Origin: Clostridia bacterium
GTDB taxonomy: Bacteria; Bacillota; Clostridia; Christensenellales; Pumilibacteraceae
DNA: 64,000 nucleotides
NCBI GenBank assembly: GCA_900767465.1
Contig: CAAGAW010000019.1
Span: forward strand, 1-64,000
Direction of reading: 5' to 3'
Shown here: positions 24,490-32,162 of the stretch, piece after piece
Layout of the letters: every line of letters begins with the position of its first letter
How positions within the stretch are numbered: the first letter of the stretch is position 1
Position numbers and translations under genes: made by a program
Notes under the pieces: generated by a model
What the model saw: the letters and a program-made list of their open reading frames with translations, nothing else
Database searches by the model: none
Told to the model about the DNA's origin: nothing

Positions 24490-25341
24490 CTAAAACACCA
24501 TAAACGCGTACGCCGAAACGTCTATAATCGCGGGAAACCAGTTATAGCGCAGCCATAAAATCACGAAAAAGAAAATCGCGAACAGAACGAGCGCAACCGC
24601 GTCGCGGAAACGGAATTTGAGTTTTTTCATGCGCGTTCTGCCCTTTGCGCCGCGATAGCAACGGCTGTCCATTGCGTACGCGAGTTCGTCCGCACGACGG
24701 AACGAGGACACGAAAAGCGGGATAATTACTGGAATCATTGCTTTTGCGCGCTTGAAAATATTGCCCGAATCGAAATCGGCGCAACGCGCTTTCTGCGCGG
24801 CGGTTATCTTGTCCGTTTCTTCGACGAGCGTCGGTATAAGCCGAAGCGCGATCGACATTATGATTGCAAGTTGGTGAACCGGAAAACGCACGAGCGTAAG
24901 CGGCTTAAGGAGACTTTCGAGTCCGTCGGTAAGTTCTACCGGCGTAGTCGTGAACGTAAGCATCGTAGGGCCCAGAACGAGCAGAATAAGCCTGCACGCC
25001 ATTTTGCCGGCGTTGATAAGTCCGGTCGAGTAAATCCTGATTATTCCCCACTGCCACAACAGGTTTTCGGGTTTGCCGCCGTAAAACAGAATCGTCATAA
25101 TCACGGTGAAAATCACCAAAAACAGTATCGTTTTAAGACTGGCAAGGACTTTGCCGAGCGGAACGCGGCTGATAAAAATCACGACGAGCAGACACGCCGC
25201 CGTTACTCCGTAGGCGAAAAACGAGCGGATAAAAAATATGCACACGACGTACGCGATCATTATAACGAGTTTCACGCGCGGATCGAGCCGATGAAGAACG
25301 GACTTCGTCGGATAGTATTGTCCGAGGGCTATTTCGCGCAT
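24490..25341 (-). CDS. ecfT: ECF transporter transmembrane subunit EcfT
   Basis: 283 residues with five to six transmembrane helices. The N-terminal GQYYPTKSVLHRLDPRVKL is the family start. The two Ala-Arg-Gly-like coupling motifs that contact the ATPases appear as KARCADFDSG and MDSRCYRGAKGR, altered from the usual A-R-G triads. EcfT joins the two ATPases to exchangeable S-components that bind vitamins or metals. No S-component gene is visible here, so it is probably the shared group II module. It overlaps ecfA2 by 13 bases. Confidence 0.93.
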   Translation of the reverse strand: MREIALGQYYPTKSVLHRLDPRVKLVIMIAYVVCIFFIRSFFAYGVTAACLLVVIFISRVPLGKVLASLKTILFLVIFTVIMTILFYGGKPENLLWQWGIIRIYSTGLINAGKMACRLILLVLGPTMLTFTTTPVELTDGLESLLKPLTLVRFPVHQLAIIMSIALRLIPTLVEETDKITAAQKARCADFDSGNIFKRAKAMIPVIIPLFVSSFRRADELAYAMDSRCYRGAKGRTRMKKLKFRFRDAVALVLFAIFFFVILWLRYNWFPAIIDVSAYAFMVF

Positions 25342-26186
25342 ACGCCCCTCGCTTTCGCAATCGCCGCGACGAGTTCGTCCTCGTCCGTGATCGCGGGATC
25401 GACGTCAAGCCCGCGAGCGGCAAGAGCGGACGCTATCGCCGTAACGCGCGGAAGTTCTATTCCGTGTTTTTCGATGAGTTCGCGATTCGAGAAAAGTTCG
25501 CGCGGGGAAGAAACGCACACGAGTTCGCCCTCGCTCATTACTGCCACGCGATTACAGTTCGCCGCTACCTCGTCCATATTATGCGAAATCATTATCACTA
25601 TCGAGCACGTCCGCTTTATGTCGCGGATAAGCGCGAGAATTTCTTTTTTGCCGCGCGGATCGAGACCGGCAGTCGGCTCGTCCACCACTAAAATATCCGG
25701 TTTCATCGCGATTACGCCCGCAAGCGCGACCCTTCGCATCTGTCCGCCGCTGAGATCGAACGGCGAACGATTGCGAACCGATTCGAAATCCAGCCCGCAA
25801 AGCGTGATCGCCTCGCGCACGCGTACGGCGATTTCTTTTTCGTCGAGCCCGATATTGCGCGGTCCGAACGCAACGTCTTTTTCCACCGTTTCGTCGAAAA
25901 GTTGATACTCGGGGTACTGGAAAACCATTCCGACGGTGGAACGGAGTTTTTTGAAGTCGAGTTTTTTGGCGGAAAGATCGATTCCGTCCACGAAAATGCT
26001 GCCGCTCTGAATCCTCGTGAGCGCGTTAAGGTGACTTACGAGCGTGCTTTTCCCGCTGCCCGTATGCCCTATTATGCCCATAAAATCGCCGTCGTCGACC
26101 GCAAGACAAATATCCCGAAGCGCGTTCGTCGCGAACGTCGTTTTCGGGTTGTACACGTAATCGAGATGTTCGATCTTTATCGGCAT
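25329..26186 (-). CDS. ecfA2: ECF transporter ATPase EcfA2
   Basis: 285 residues from the ATG at 26186 (AAGGAGAAC upstream). Walker A GHTGSGKST, Q-loop VFQYPEYQLF, signature LSGGQMRR, Walker B ILVVDEPTAGLDP and switch His in ISHNMDE are intact. YPEYQLFDETVEKDVAFGP and a C-terminal extension after residue 225 are characteristic of ECF ATPases. The second of two paired ATPases in the operon. Confidence 0.94.
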   Translation of the reverse strand: MPIKIEHLDYVYNPKTTFATNALRDICLAVDDGDFMGIIGHTGSGKSTLVSHLNALTRIQSGSIFVDGIDLSAKKLDFKKLRSTVGMVFQYPEYQLFDETVEKDVAFGPRNIGLDEKEIAVRVREAITLCGLDFESVRNRSPFDLSGGQMRRVALAGVIAMKPDILVVDEPTAGLDPRGKKEILALIRDIKRTCSIVIMISHNMDEVAANCNRVAVMSEGELVCVSSPRELFSNRELIEKHGIELPRVTAIASALAARGLDVDPAITDEDELVAAIAKARGVCAK

Positions 26187-26297
26187 TTGTTCTCCTTTTT
26201 TGCAGGCGTATTGCACGTGCGGGCGTCTGGGCGCTCGCCGGCGGCGACCGACAAGCGGACGCACGGCGCGAGGTAAGCGTACTTCCCGTTTACCCGT

Positions 26298-27131
26298 TTA
26301 GGTTTTTCCCGTAAGCGCGGCGACGAGTTCGGATTCGGTAACGATTCCGGGCGGAAGGTCGATTCCTTTTTCGCGAAGCCGGTGCGAGATCCGGCAAGCG
26401 AGCGGCGCGGACAAGCCGATTTTTTCGAGTTCGGCTTCCCGCTCGAAAATCTCTTTGCCGCCCTCGGCAAAAACCTTGCCGTCGTCCATTACGACGATTT
26501 TATCCGCTTCGAGAGCCTCCTCCATAAAGTGGGTTATCGCGACGACCGCCATACCCTCTTCGCGGTTGAGTTTCTTTACGACGGTCATAACCTCTTCGCG
26601 CGAGACCGGATCGAGCATCGACGTGGATTCGTCCAGCACCATTACCTTAGGTTTAAGCGCAAGCACGCCCGCGATAGCCACGCGCTGCTTCTGTCCGCCG
26701 CTCAGCCGAAACGGCGTACCTTCGCGCCGATCGTACATACCCACGCTTTTAAGCGACCAGTCAACCCGCTCGCGGATTTTTTCGGGCGGGAGTCCGAGGT
26801 TTTCGGGTCCGAACGCAACGTCGTCCTCGATAATCGTCGCAACCATCTGGTTGTCGGGGTTCTGGAAAACGACGCCCACGCGCGAGCGTATATCGAACAG
26901 TTTGTCGTCGTCGGCGGTTGACATTCCGTCTACCGTAACCGAACCTTCGTCCGGCAAAAGCAGACCGTTCATAAGTTTTGCGATCGTGCTTTTTCCGCTG
27001 CCGTTATGCCCGACTATCGCGACGAACTCTCCCTCCGAAACGGTAAGCGAAACGCCGCGGACGGCAGGAGTTTCGTCCTCTCTGCCCGCGTTATACGTAA
27101 AATGAACGTTATTTAGTTCGATTATCGCCAA
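26298..27131 (-). CDS. ecfA1: ECF transporter ATPase EcfA1
   Basis: 277 residues. Walker A GHNGSGKST, Q-loop VFQNPDNQMV, signature LSGGQKQR, Walker B VMVLDESTSMLDP and ITHFMEEA. The DES in Walker B in place of DEP and the FQNPDNQ motif are the known marks of EcfA1 (CbiO1), which forms the second, less active nucleotide site. It is the first gene of the ecfA1-ecfA2-ecfT-truA operon and is separated from ecfA2 by 111 bases. Confidence 0.94.
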   Translation of the reverse strand: MAIIELNNVHFTYNAGREDETPAVRGVSLTVSEGEFVAIVGHNGSGKSTIAKLMNGLLLPDEGSVTVDGMSTADDDKLFDIRSRVGVVFQNPDNQMVATIIEDDVAFGPENLGLPPEKIRERVDWSLKSVGMYDRREGTPFRLSGGQKQRVAIAGVLALKPKVMVLDESTSMLDPVSREEVMTVVKKLNREEGMAVVAITHFMEEALEADKIVVMDDGKVFAEGGKEIFEREAELEKIGLSAPLACRISHRLREKGIDLPPGIVTESELVAALTGKT

Positions 27132-27326
27132 ATTCGTTTCCTTTCGCTCGTCGGAGCGGATTGTTTTCCGTTGCCCGTTTTACCGTAAAACGTCGCGGCG
27201 ATCGTACTTTTATTCCCGTTACGGCAATAAAAACCCGTTTTCCCCGCGACTACGGATATATTATAACCGTTTCCGCGCGTTTAAGCAACCGTTTTGACCC
27301 GTTTGTCGCCGATTTCATCTTTGCAC

Positions 27327-27358
27327 ACAAAAACCCCGCAAGCGTTAAACGTGCGGGG
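27327..27358 (-). terminator. Terminator after the acidic zinc-ribbon gene
   Basis: Minus strand TGCCCCGCACG...CTTGCGGGGTTTTTGTG: a seven-pair GC stem (27334-27340 with 27352-27358) and a T5 tail. Confidence 0.75.
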
Positions 27359-27397
27359 CGTCGTTCGATTGACGTAAATTGCGTTTTTGCGGCGGGA

Positions 27398-27892
27398 TCA
27401 GAAATCGTCGTCCTCGTCCTTATCCTCGTCCTCGTCTTCTTCGTCTTCCTCTTCGTCGTCCTCGTCGAAGTCGTCGGGGTTGACGTCGTAATCGAAGTCG
27501 TCGAGGTCCTTCGAACGCGGATTTTCGTTTTCGTCCTCATCCTCGTCCTCGTCCTTTTCCTCGTCGGCGAGTTCGGACAAAAGAATCTCTCCGTCTTCGT
27601 CCGGAGTTTCCTCCGTCTCGTCGTCCTCCCAGTTGTCCTCGGCGGACTCGGCGCGTTCGCGTTCCTCGCGCTCGCGGCGACATTCGAAACACATATCTTC
27701 GTCGTCGGAAATGTAATTCGTTTTGCAGACCGGACAGAGTTTTTCGTCGGACATTTCGTCGTCGTCCGGAATCAGAATGTCGTCGTCGATAAGTCCCATG
27801 CTTGCCTTGCAAACCTTGCAATATCCCTCGCTCTCTTCTATATAATTAAGCTCGCAACGGGGGCATAAAATAAACTTTTTTTCGTTACTCAT
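27398..27892 (-). CDS. Double zinc-ribbon protein with long acidic tail
   Basis: 164 residues. Two CxxC...CxxC zinc knuckles are arranged as a pair: CPRC...CKVC (about 10-28) and CPVC...CFEC (about 53-71). After a charged linker the last 90 residues are almost only Asp and Glu. Each ribbon is followed by an acidic stretch, as if the unit had been duplicated. I do not know a function. Acidic tails on small zinc proteins often bind basic partners such as RNA polymerase or histone-like proteins, but that is only a possibility. It has its own promoter and terminator. Confidence 0.8.
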   Translation of the reverse strand: MSNEKKFILCPRCELNYIEESEGYCKVCKASMGLIDDDILIPDDDEMSDEKLCPVCKTNYISDDEDMCFECRREREERERAESAEDNWEDDETEETPDEDGEILLSELADEEKDEDEDEDENENPRSKDLDDFDYDVNPDDFDEDDEEEDEEDEDEDKDEDDDF

Positions 27893-27940
27893 AATTTCTT
27901 CTCCGTTTTTCGTTCAAAGTACCTTTCGGCTGCTTGCAAT

Positions 27941-27969
27941 ATTATATGCGTTCGTTGCGGTTTTGTAAA
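27941..27969 (-). promoter_or_regulatory. Promoter of the acidic zinc-ribbon gene
   Basis: TTTACA (27964-27969), 17-bp spacer, TATAAT (27941-27946) on the minus strand. Confidence 0.8.
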
Positions 27970-27995
27970 CTGTTTTAACGCCATTTTGCAAATTT

Positions 27996-28526
27996 TTATT
28001 CGTTTATTACGATAATTTCGCGTTTTTTTCGTTTCGCGGCGTTAATCGTGTATACGGTGCCGCCGCTACCCGAATACGAAAGCGCGATAATAGTCGACGC
28101 CTTGTCGACCATATACTCGTTTCTCTCGAGCGGCGCCCACCTCGACGGATTGCGGCAAACCACCGTTATGCAGTCGCATGCGTCGATAATCCGATCGTAC
28201 CGGATACGGTCGTTAACGAGCCACCCGTCCGACTGCCCGCGGAACGGAATCGCCGCTTCCAGCATAAGACCTTGGTGAGTTTCGCGGAATTTTATCGCCG
28301 CTTCGGCAAAGTACGTATCCGCGCCGCGCGCCATACCGCAAACGAAAAGCCTTTTGCCGCGCGCGTATTGTTCCGCTATTACTTCGGCGATCTTATCTTT
28401 GATCCGCACGCAACGCTCGTCGCGCTCGTCCGTACCCCAGGGCAGTTTACCCGGACGATTTCCCGTAAACGCGCAGACGATGTTCTCGTCCGTCTGCGGC
28501 GCAAGTTTTAAGTCTTTAAGTTCCAT
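27996..28526 (-). CDS. SLOG-family protein (YpsA/DUF1273-like)
   Basis: 176 residues. CAFTGNRPGKLPWG at residues 18-31 is the hallmark start of the DUF1273/YpsA branch of the SLOG superfamily, followed by FVCGMARGADTYFAEAA, the nucleotide-binding Gly-rich turn. SLOG proteins bind nucleotides or nucleotide-derived ligands; YpsA of Bacillus affects cell division and stress. The promoter lies only eight bases from the ATG and no Shine-Dalgarno sequence is present, so translation is probably leaderless. Confidence 0.87.
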   Translation of the reverse strand: MELKDLKLAPQTDENIVCAFTGNRPGKLPWGTDERDERCVRIKDKIAEVIAEQYARGKRLFVCGMARGADTYFAEAAIKFRETHQGLMLEAAIPFRGQSDGWLVNDRIRYDRIIDACDCITVVCRNPSRWAPLERNEYMVDKASTIIALSYSGSGGTVYTINAAKRKKREIIVINE

Positions 28527-28534
28527 ACCGGAAC

Positions 28535-28563
28535 ATTATAGCATATTTATTTTAAAAAATCAA
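28535..28563 (-). promoter_or_regulatory. Promoter of the SLOG gene
   Basis: TTGATT (28558-28563), 17-bp spacer, TATAAT (28535-28540), eight bases from the start codon on the minus strand. The rest of the 28527-28922 gap shows no coding signal. Confidence 0.8.
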
Positions 28564-28887
28564 TCCGAGCCGCATATTACGACCAGGATAAACTTTATTT
28601 TATCGGTTCGCACACGCAACCTCCGCGTAAGAACGGAAAATAAACAAACGCAAACAGCCGTCCGCCCGCACGCAGGAGTTCCCTGCCGTAAAAAAATAAA
28701 TCCCCGCGCATTGGCCGCATGTTCGTACGGGAAATGTCGCGTTTGCAGTTCTTTGAAGCGTTGCGGGAGTGATTTAAGCGTAAGGAATAAAGGCAAGCAC
28801 GGTTTTTATATCTCTCACGCGCCTCTTCGCTACGGACAGTCCGCTATGCAAAATATAAAATTTAATCCGCATACGCCCGAGAAATTA

Positions 28888-28916
28888 TTGCAATTTTTGC
28901 AAGAATCTGATATACT
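28888..28916 (+). promoter_or_regulatory. Promoter of the AraC-type gene (leaderless)
   Basis: TTGCAA (28888-28893), 17-bp spacer, TATACT (28911-28916). The expected start of transcription falls on or next to the A of the ATG at 28923, and no Shine-Dalgarno sequence is present. Confidence 0.7.
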
Positions 28917-28922
28917 GACCGT

Positions 28923-29747
28923 ATGAACAGTTTTAGTTACCACGCAAGTTTATTGAGTTACGACTACCTGCTGGACAAGGCTCCGACGTCGCAGGAACGG
29001 AAGGGCGAATATTACCTGCACATGCACAACGATTACGAGATTCTGTTTTTCTTCGACGGCGACGCGGATTACATCGTCGAAAACAAAGTCTACCCGCTGA
29101 AGAAGAATTCGTTGCTGTTCATAAAGCCTATGGCTCATCACGGGCTGCACGTACTGTCCGCAAAACCGTACGAGCGCGCGGTTATCAACTTTTCGAAACA
29201 AATACTCTCCGACGAGCAGAAAAGGTTCGTGGACGGATTGAGTTCGTACTACTACACACCCGAAAATTCGCCGATATACAACGTTTTCACCGCTTTGCGC
29301 GACCTCGAGGGCAGGTTTGGCGACGACGAGTTCGACTATCTGAAAAAGTCGTCGCTGTATAACGTTTTGTCTATGCTGAAATACTCCGAAAGCGGACAGT
29401 CGTCCGGCACGAGCGGCAACGACGTGCTTGGCAAGATCGTGGCGTTTATCAACGAGAACGCGGCTATGAAACTGGACACGCAATCGCTTGCGAAACGGTT
29501 TTTCGTCAGCAAGTCGTGGATAGATCACGCTTTTAAGACGACGATGAAAACGAGTCCGAAGCGGTACATCAACCAGAAAAAGATTCTGTACGCGCAATCG
29601 AAAATTCTGGACGGCTGTTCGCTGAAAGACGTTGTCGAGGCGTGCAATTACGAGAACTACTCGACTTTTTACCGTCAATATCTTATGTATCTTCATCACG
29701 AACCCGCGTTCGACAAACAACTTTACGTCGAATCGCAAAAAAAGTAG
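28923..29747 (+). CDS. AraC-family transcription regulator
   Basis: 274 residues. The N-terminal cupin-like sensor domain contains the HMHNDYEILFFFDG motif (about 35-48), typical of sugar-sensing AraC proteins. The C-terminal 100 residues hold two helix-turn-helix motifs: LDTQSLAKRFFVSKSWIDHAFK and LKDVVEACNYENYSTFYRQY. It converges on the end of the large glycan operon and is the only regulator next to it, so it is the best candidate for controlling that operon. This is inferred from position. A leaderless mRNA is likely. Confidence 0.9.
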   Translation: MNSFSYHASLLSYDYLLDKAPTSQERKGEYYLHMHNDYEILFFFDGDADYIVENKVYPLKKNSLLFIKPMAHHGLHVLSAKPYERAVINFSKQILSDEQKRFVDGLSSYYYTPENSPIYNVFTALRDLEGRFGDDEFDYLKKSSLYNVLSMLKYSESGQSSGTSGNDVLGKIVAFINENAAMKLDTQSLAKRFFVSKSWIDHAFKTTMKTSPKRYINQKKILYAQSKILDGCSLKDVVEACNYENYSTFYRQYLMYLHHEPAFDKQLYVESQKK

Positions 29748-29770
29748 ACCGCCCCCAAAAGGTCGTTTTT
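29747..29770 (+). terminator. Weak terminator after araC-type gene
   Basis: GACC...GGTC four-base stem with a GTTTTT tail. It also faces the end of the glycan operon. Confidence 0.3.
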
Positions 29771-29780
29771 CGTTATACCG

Positions 29781-32162
29781 TTACGTCGTTATTTCGTCGT
29801 GTAATACCGTTATTTCGTCGCCTATTTTAAGCGAAACGATTTCGTAAGGCGAAACTTTTATCGTTTTCTTTAATTTGCCGACCGTAACGCGGGCGGTTTT
29901 CGTCTCGTCCGACGGATTCCATAGCCGCATAAAGTATCCGCCGTTTTCCGACGTAGCGAACGACGAAGTGATCACGTCGCCTTCGACCTCTGCCGTCGGG
30001 GTCGGCACGCTGCCGCCGGTGGGGAAAACGTTGACGGCGTACGGCGGAACGGCAAACGATTCGGCCTCGGCGCAAACCTCGCTTACGCTGCCGGTGAACA
30101 AGCGAAGGTTAAACTCGTATCTTCCGCCGTCGATACGCGGCATATACCTATCCTTGGGATAAAGTTCGCGGTCGCGGATCGGATGAAAGCAGTATCCCGC
30201 GCCGCGCAGAAGCGTGAGGTCTATAAACCCCTTGCCCGTCGTACCGCCGTAAACGCAGTCGTTGATAACCGCGCGGACTTTGCCACCGGCGGTCTTTACG
30301 CCAACCCACTTTTGGAAAGTGATTTCGCCCGAGGTTGGTTTCGGCTCGACTATATACGGTCCGTCGCCTATCGTCACGCCGTCGGGCATCGGAATACGCG
30401 CGCGGATAAGTTTGTTTTTCTCGGCGAACTCGACGGTAATTTTAACGTCGGAATACGGCTTATTTTTATAAATTCTGTACTCGACGACCGCGTTCGTTTT
30501 GCCGCAAGTAAAGAACTTTTCGTACGATCGGAACAGTTTTCCGTCCTCGGTAACGTGCAAAGGCTTTAATCCTTCCGCGGCGCAGAACTCCTCTGCCTGC
30601 TCGTCCGTCATCACCGCGAATTCGCGCGGGTTTCTGCCCAGCGCCTTACGCTCCTCCGGGCTCATCGCCCACGGATCCGCGCTGTCGTCGAAGCAAAACA
30701 GTTTAACCTCGTCCGGAACGTCTTTCGCAAAACGTTCTTCGACGTTCGCCGCAACCGTACGTTTATCGTGCTTACTCTCCTTTTCGACCTTTACCGTAAG
30801 TCTCGTCATCGAAAGCGGCGCGAGTTCGGCTTCGACCGCAACGCGTTTGCGCCAGTCGAGGTTGAGCGTAGAACGTTCTTTTATCTGCTGGCTCGGAATT
30901 TCTTTGCCGTCCGCATACACGTGCGGAACGTACGTAAATTCTTCGCTCCAATTCTGATCGGCGAGCGAAAACTCGAATTCGACGATCGTTTTTGTCCGCT
31001 TGGGAAGGTAATTGAATACGAAAATCGGGAATTCGCCCTCGCCGGCGACGGGATTATTCGTCGCGAGATACAAAAACGCGCCCGATCTGTAATCCCACAA
31101 AGTCTTTTTTGCCGAATAGAATAACCCGAGAGCGTTTTCTTCGCCCTCCTTTACTACCGTTCCCGGCAAAATGTCGTGAAATTCGCCGAGAAGCAGGCTT
31201 TTGAGCGCGGCTTTCAACCCCGCGGGGTCGTACTTGTATCCGCAAAGAGACGCGTACGCGAGCATTTTTTCGGTGGAAAAATACAGGCTTTCGGTTTCGC
31301 GGTGCGCGCGTTTTACCCGCGCCATCGACGAGTAGCACCCCGGCATACAGGTAACGAGCGACGTGCGCATTTCGCCTTGCACGCGTATATCGTCGTTCAT
31401 CAGCCGGTCGGGCGAGGAATGAACGAACGTAACGCCGTCGCGTTTCAGGTTTTCTATATCCCGGAGGTCTTTCCGCGACGGTCCGCCGCCGTGGTTACCC
31501 ACGCCCCAGAGTACGTAATCGACGTCCTGCGCGCCCGCGGATCCGGAATCGTCCTCCGAGCCCAGCATGTTCGCCTCGCGCCAGTCGAGGTATTCGGTAA
31601 TCTTTTCCGCCGCTTGACCGAGGCGAGTGTTGTACGACGACGCGATCGAAACGACCACGCTGCTGCCGTCCGGCGCGACCCATTTAAAAAACCTTGACGG
31701 CACGGGACACTGAACGCGGTTCGGACGACAGGCGATATACCCTTTGTAGCCGCATTTGCGCATTATCTGGACAAGCCCTATGCTGTGTCCGAACGAGTCG
31801 TAATTAACCGCGACTTCGCTTTTCACTCCGAATTTTTCGTAAAAATACGCTTGTCCGACTTTGATTTGCCTGACGAGGCTTTCGCCCGACGGCATAAGAC
31901 AGTCGGGTTGAAGGTACCACCCGCCCGCAACGACCCATTTGCCCGCTTTTACGAGCGTTTTTATACGCGCGAAAAGTCCGGGATCGTTTTTTTCGATCTC
32001 TTCGTACAAAAGCGATTCGTTATGACAGAAAACGTAATCGAATTCGTCCGCAAGATCCGCCGCGCTTTTGAACGTGGAAAGAGCGGACGATATCCCTTCG
32101 TCCCACGTCCACTGCCATATCGGATCGAGGTGAGCGTTGCAAATCAAATGTATGGTTTTCAT
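29781..32162 (-). CDS. Alpha-mannosidase, GH38
   Basis: 793 residues. HLICNAHLDPIWQW supplies zinc ligands His11 and Asp13, AGGWYLQPD follows, the nucleophile is Asp122 in NYDSFGHS, and VGNHGGGPS carries a further zinc His. The remaining two thirds form the beta-rich domains usual in GH38. There is no signal peptide, so it acts in the cytoplasm on imported oligosaccharides, releasing alpha-linked mannose. It is the last gene of the glycan operon and overlaps the GH36 gene by four bases. Confidence 0.93.
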   Translation of the reverse strand: MKTIHLICNAHLDPIWQWTWDEGISSALSTFKSAADLADEFDYVFCHNESLLYEEIEKNDPGLFARIKTLVKAGKWVVAGGWYLQPDCLMPSGESLVRQIKVGQAYFYEKFGVKSEVAVNYDSFGHSIGLVQIMRKCGYKGYIACRPNRVQCPVPSRFFKWVAPDGSSVVVSIASSYNTRLGQAAEKITEYLDWREANMLGSEDDSGSAGAQDVDYVLWGVGNHGGGPSRKDLRDIENLKRDGVTFVHSSPDRLMNDDIRVQGEMRTSLVTCMPGCYSSMARVKRAHRETESLYFSTEKMLAYASLCGYKYDPAGLKAALKSLLLGEFHDILPGTVVKEGEENALGLFYSAKKTLWDYRSGAFLYLATNNPVAGEGEFPIFVFNYLPKRTKTIVEFEFSLADQNWSEEFTYVPHVYADGKEIPSQQIKERSTLNLDWRKRVAVEAELAPLSMTRLTVKVEKESKHDKRTVAANVEERFAKDVPDEVKLFCFDDSADPWAMSPEERKALGRNPREFAVMTDEQAEEFCAAEGLKPLHVTEDGKLFRSYEKFFTCGKTNAVVEYRIYKNKPYSDVKITVEFAEKNKLIRARIPMPDGVTIGDGPYIVEPKPTSGEITFQKWVGVKTAGGKVRAVINDCVYGGTTGKGFIDLTLLRGAGYCFHPIRDRELYPKDRYMPRIDGGRYEFNLRLFTGSVSEVCAEAESFAVPPYAVNVFPTGGSVPTPTAEVEGDVITSSFATSENGGYFMRLWNPSDETKTARVTVGKLKKTIKVSPYEIVSLKIGDEITVLHDEITT

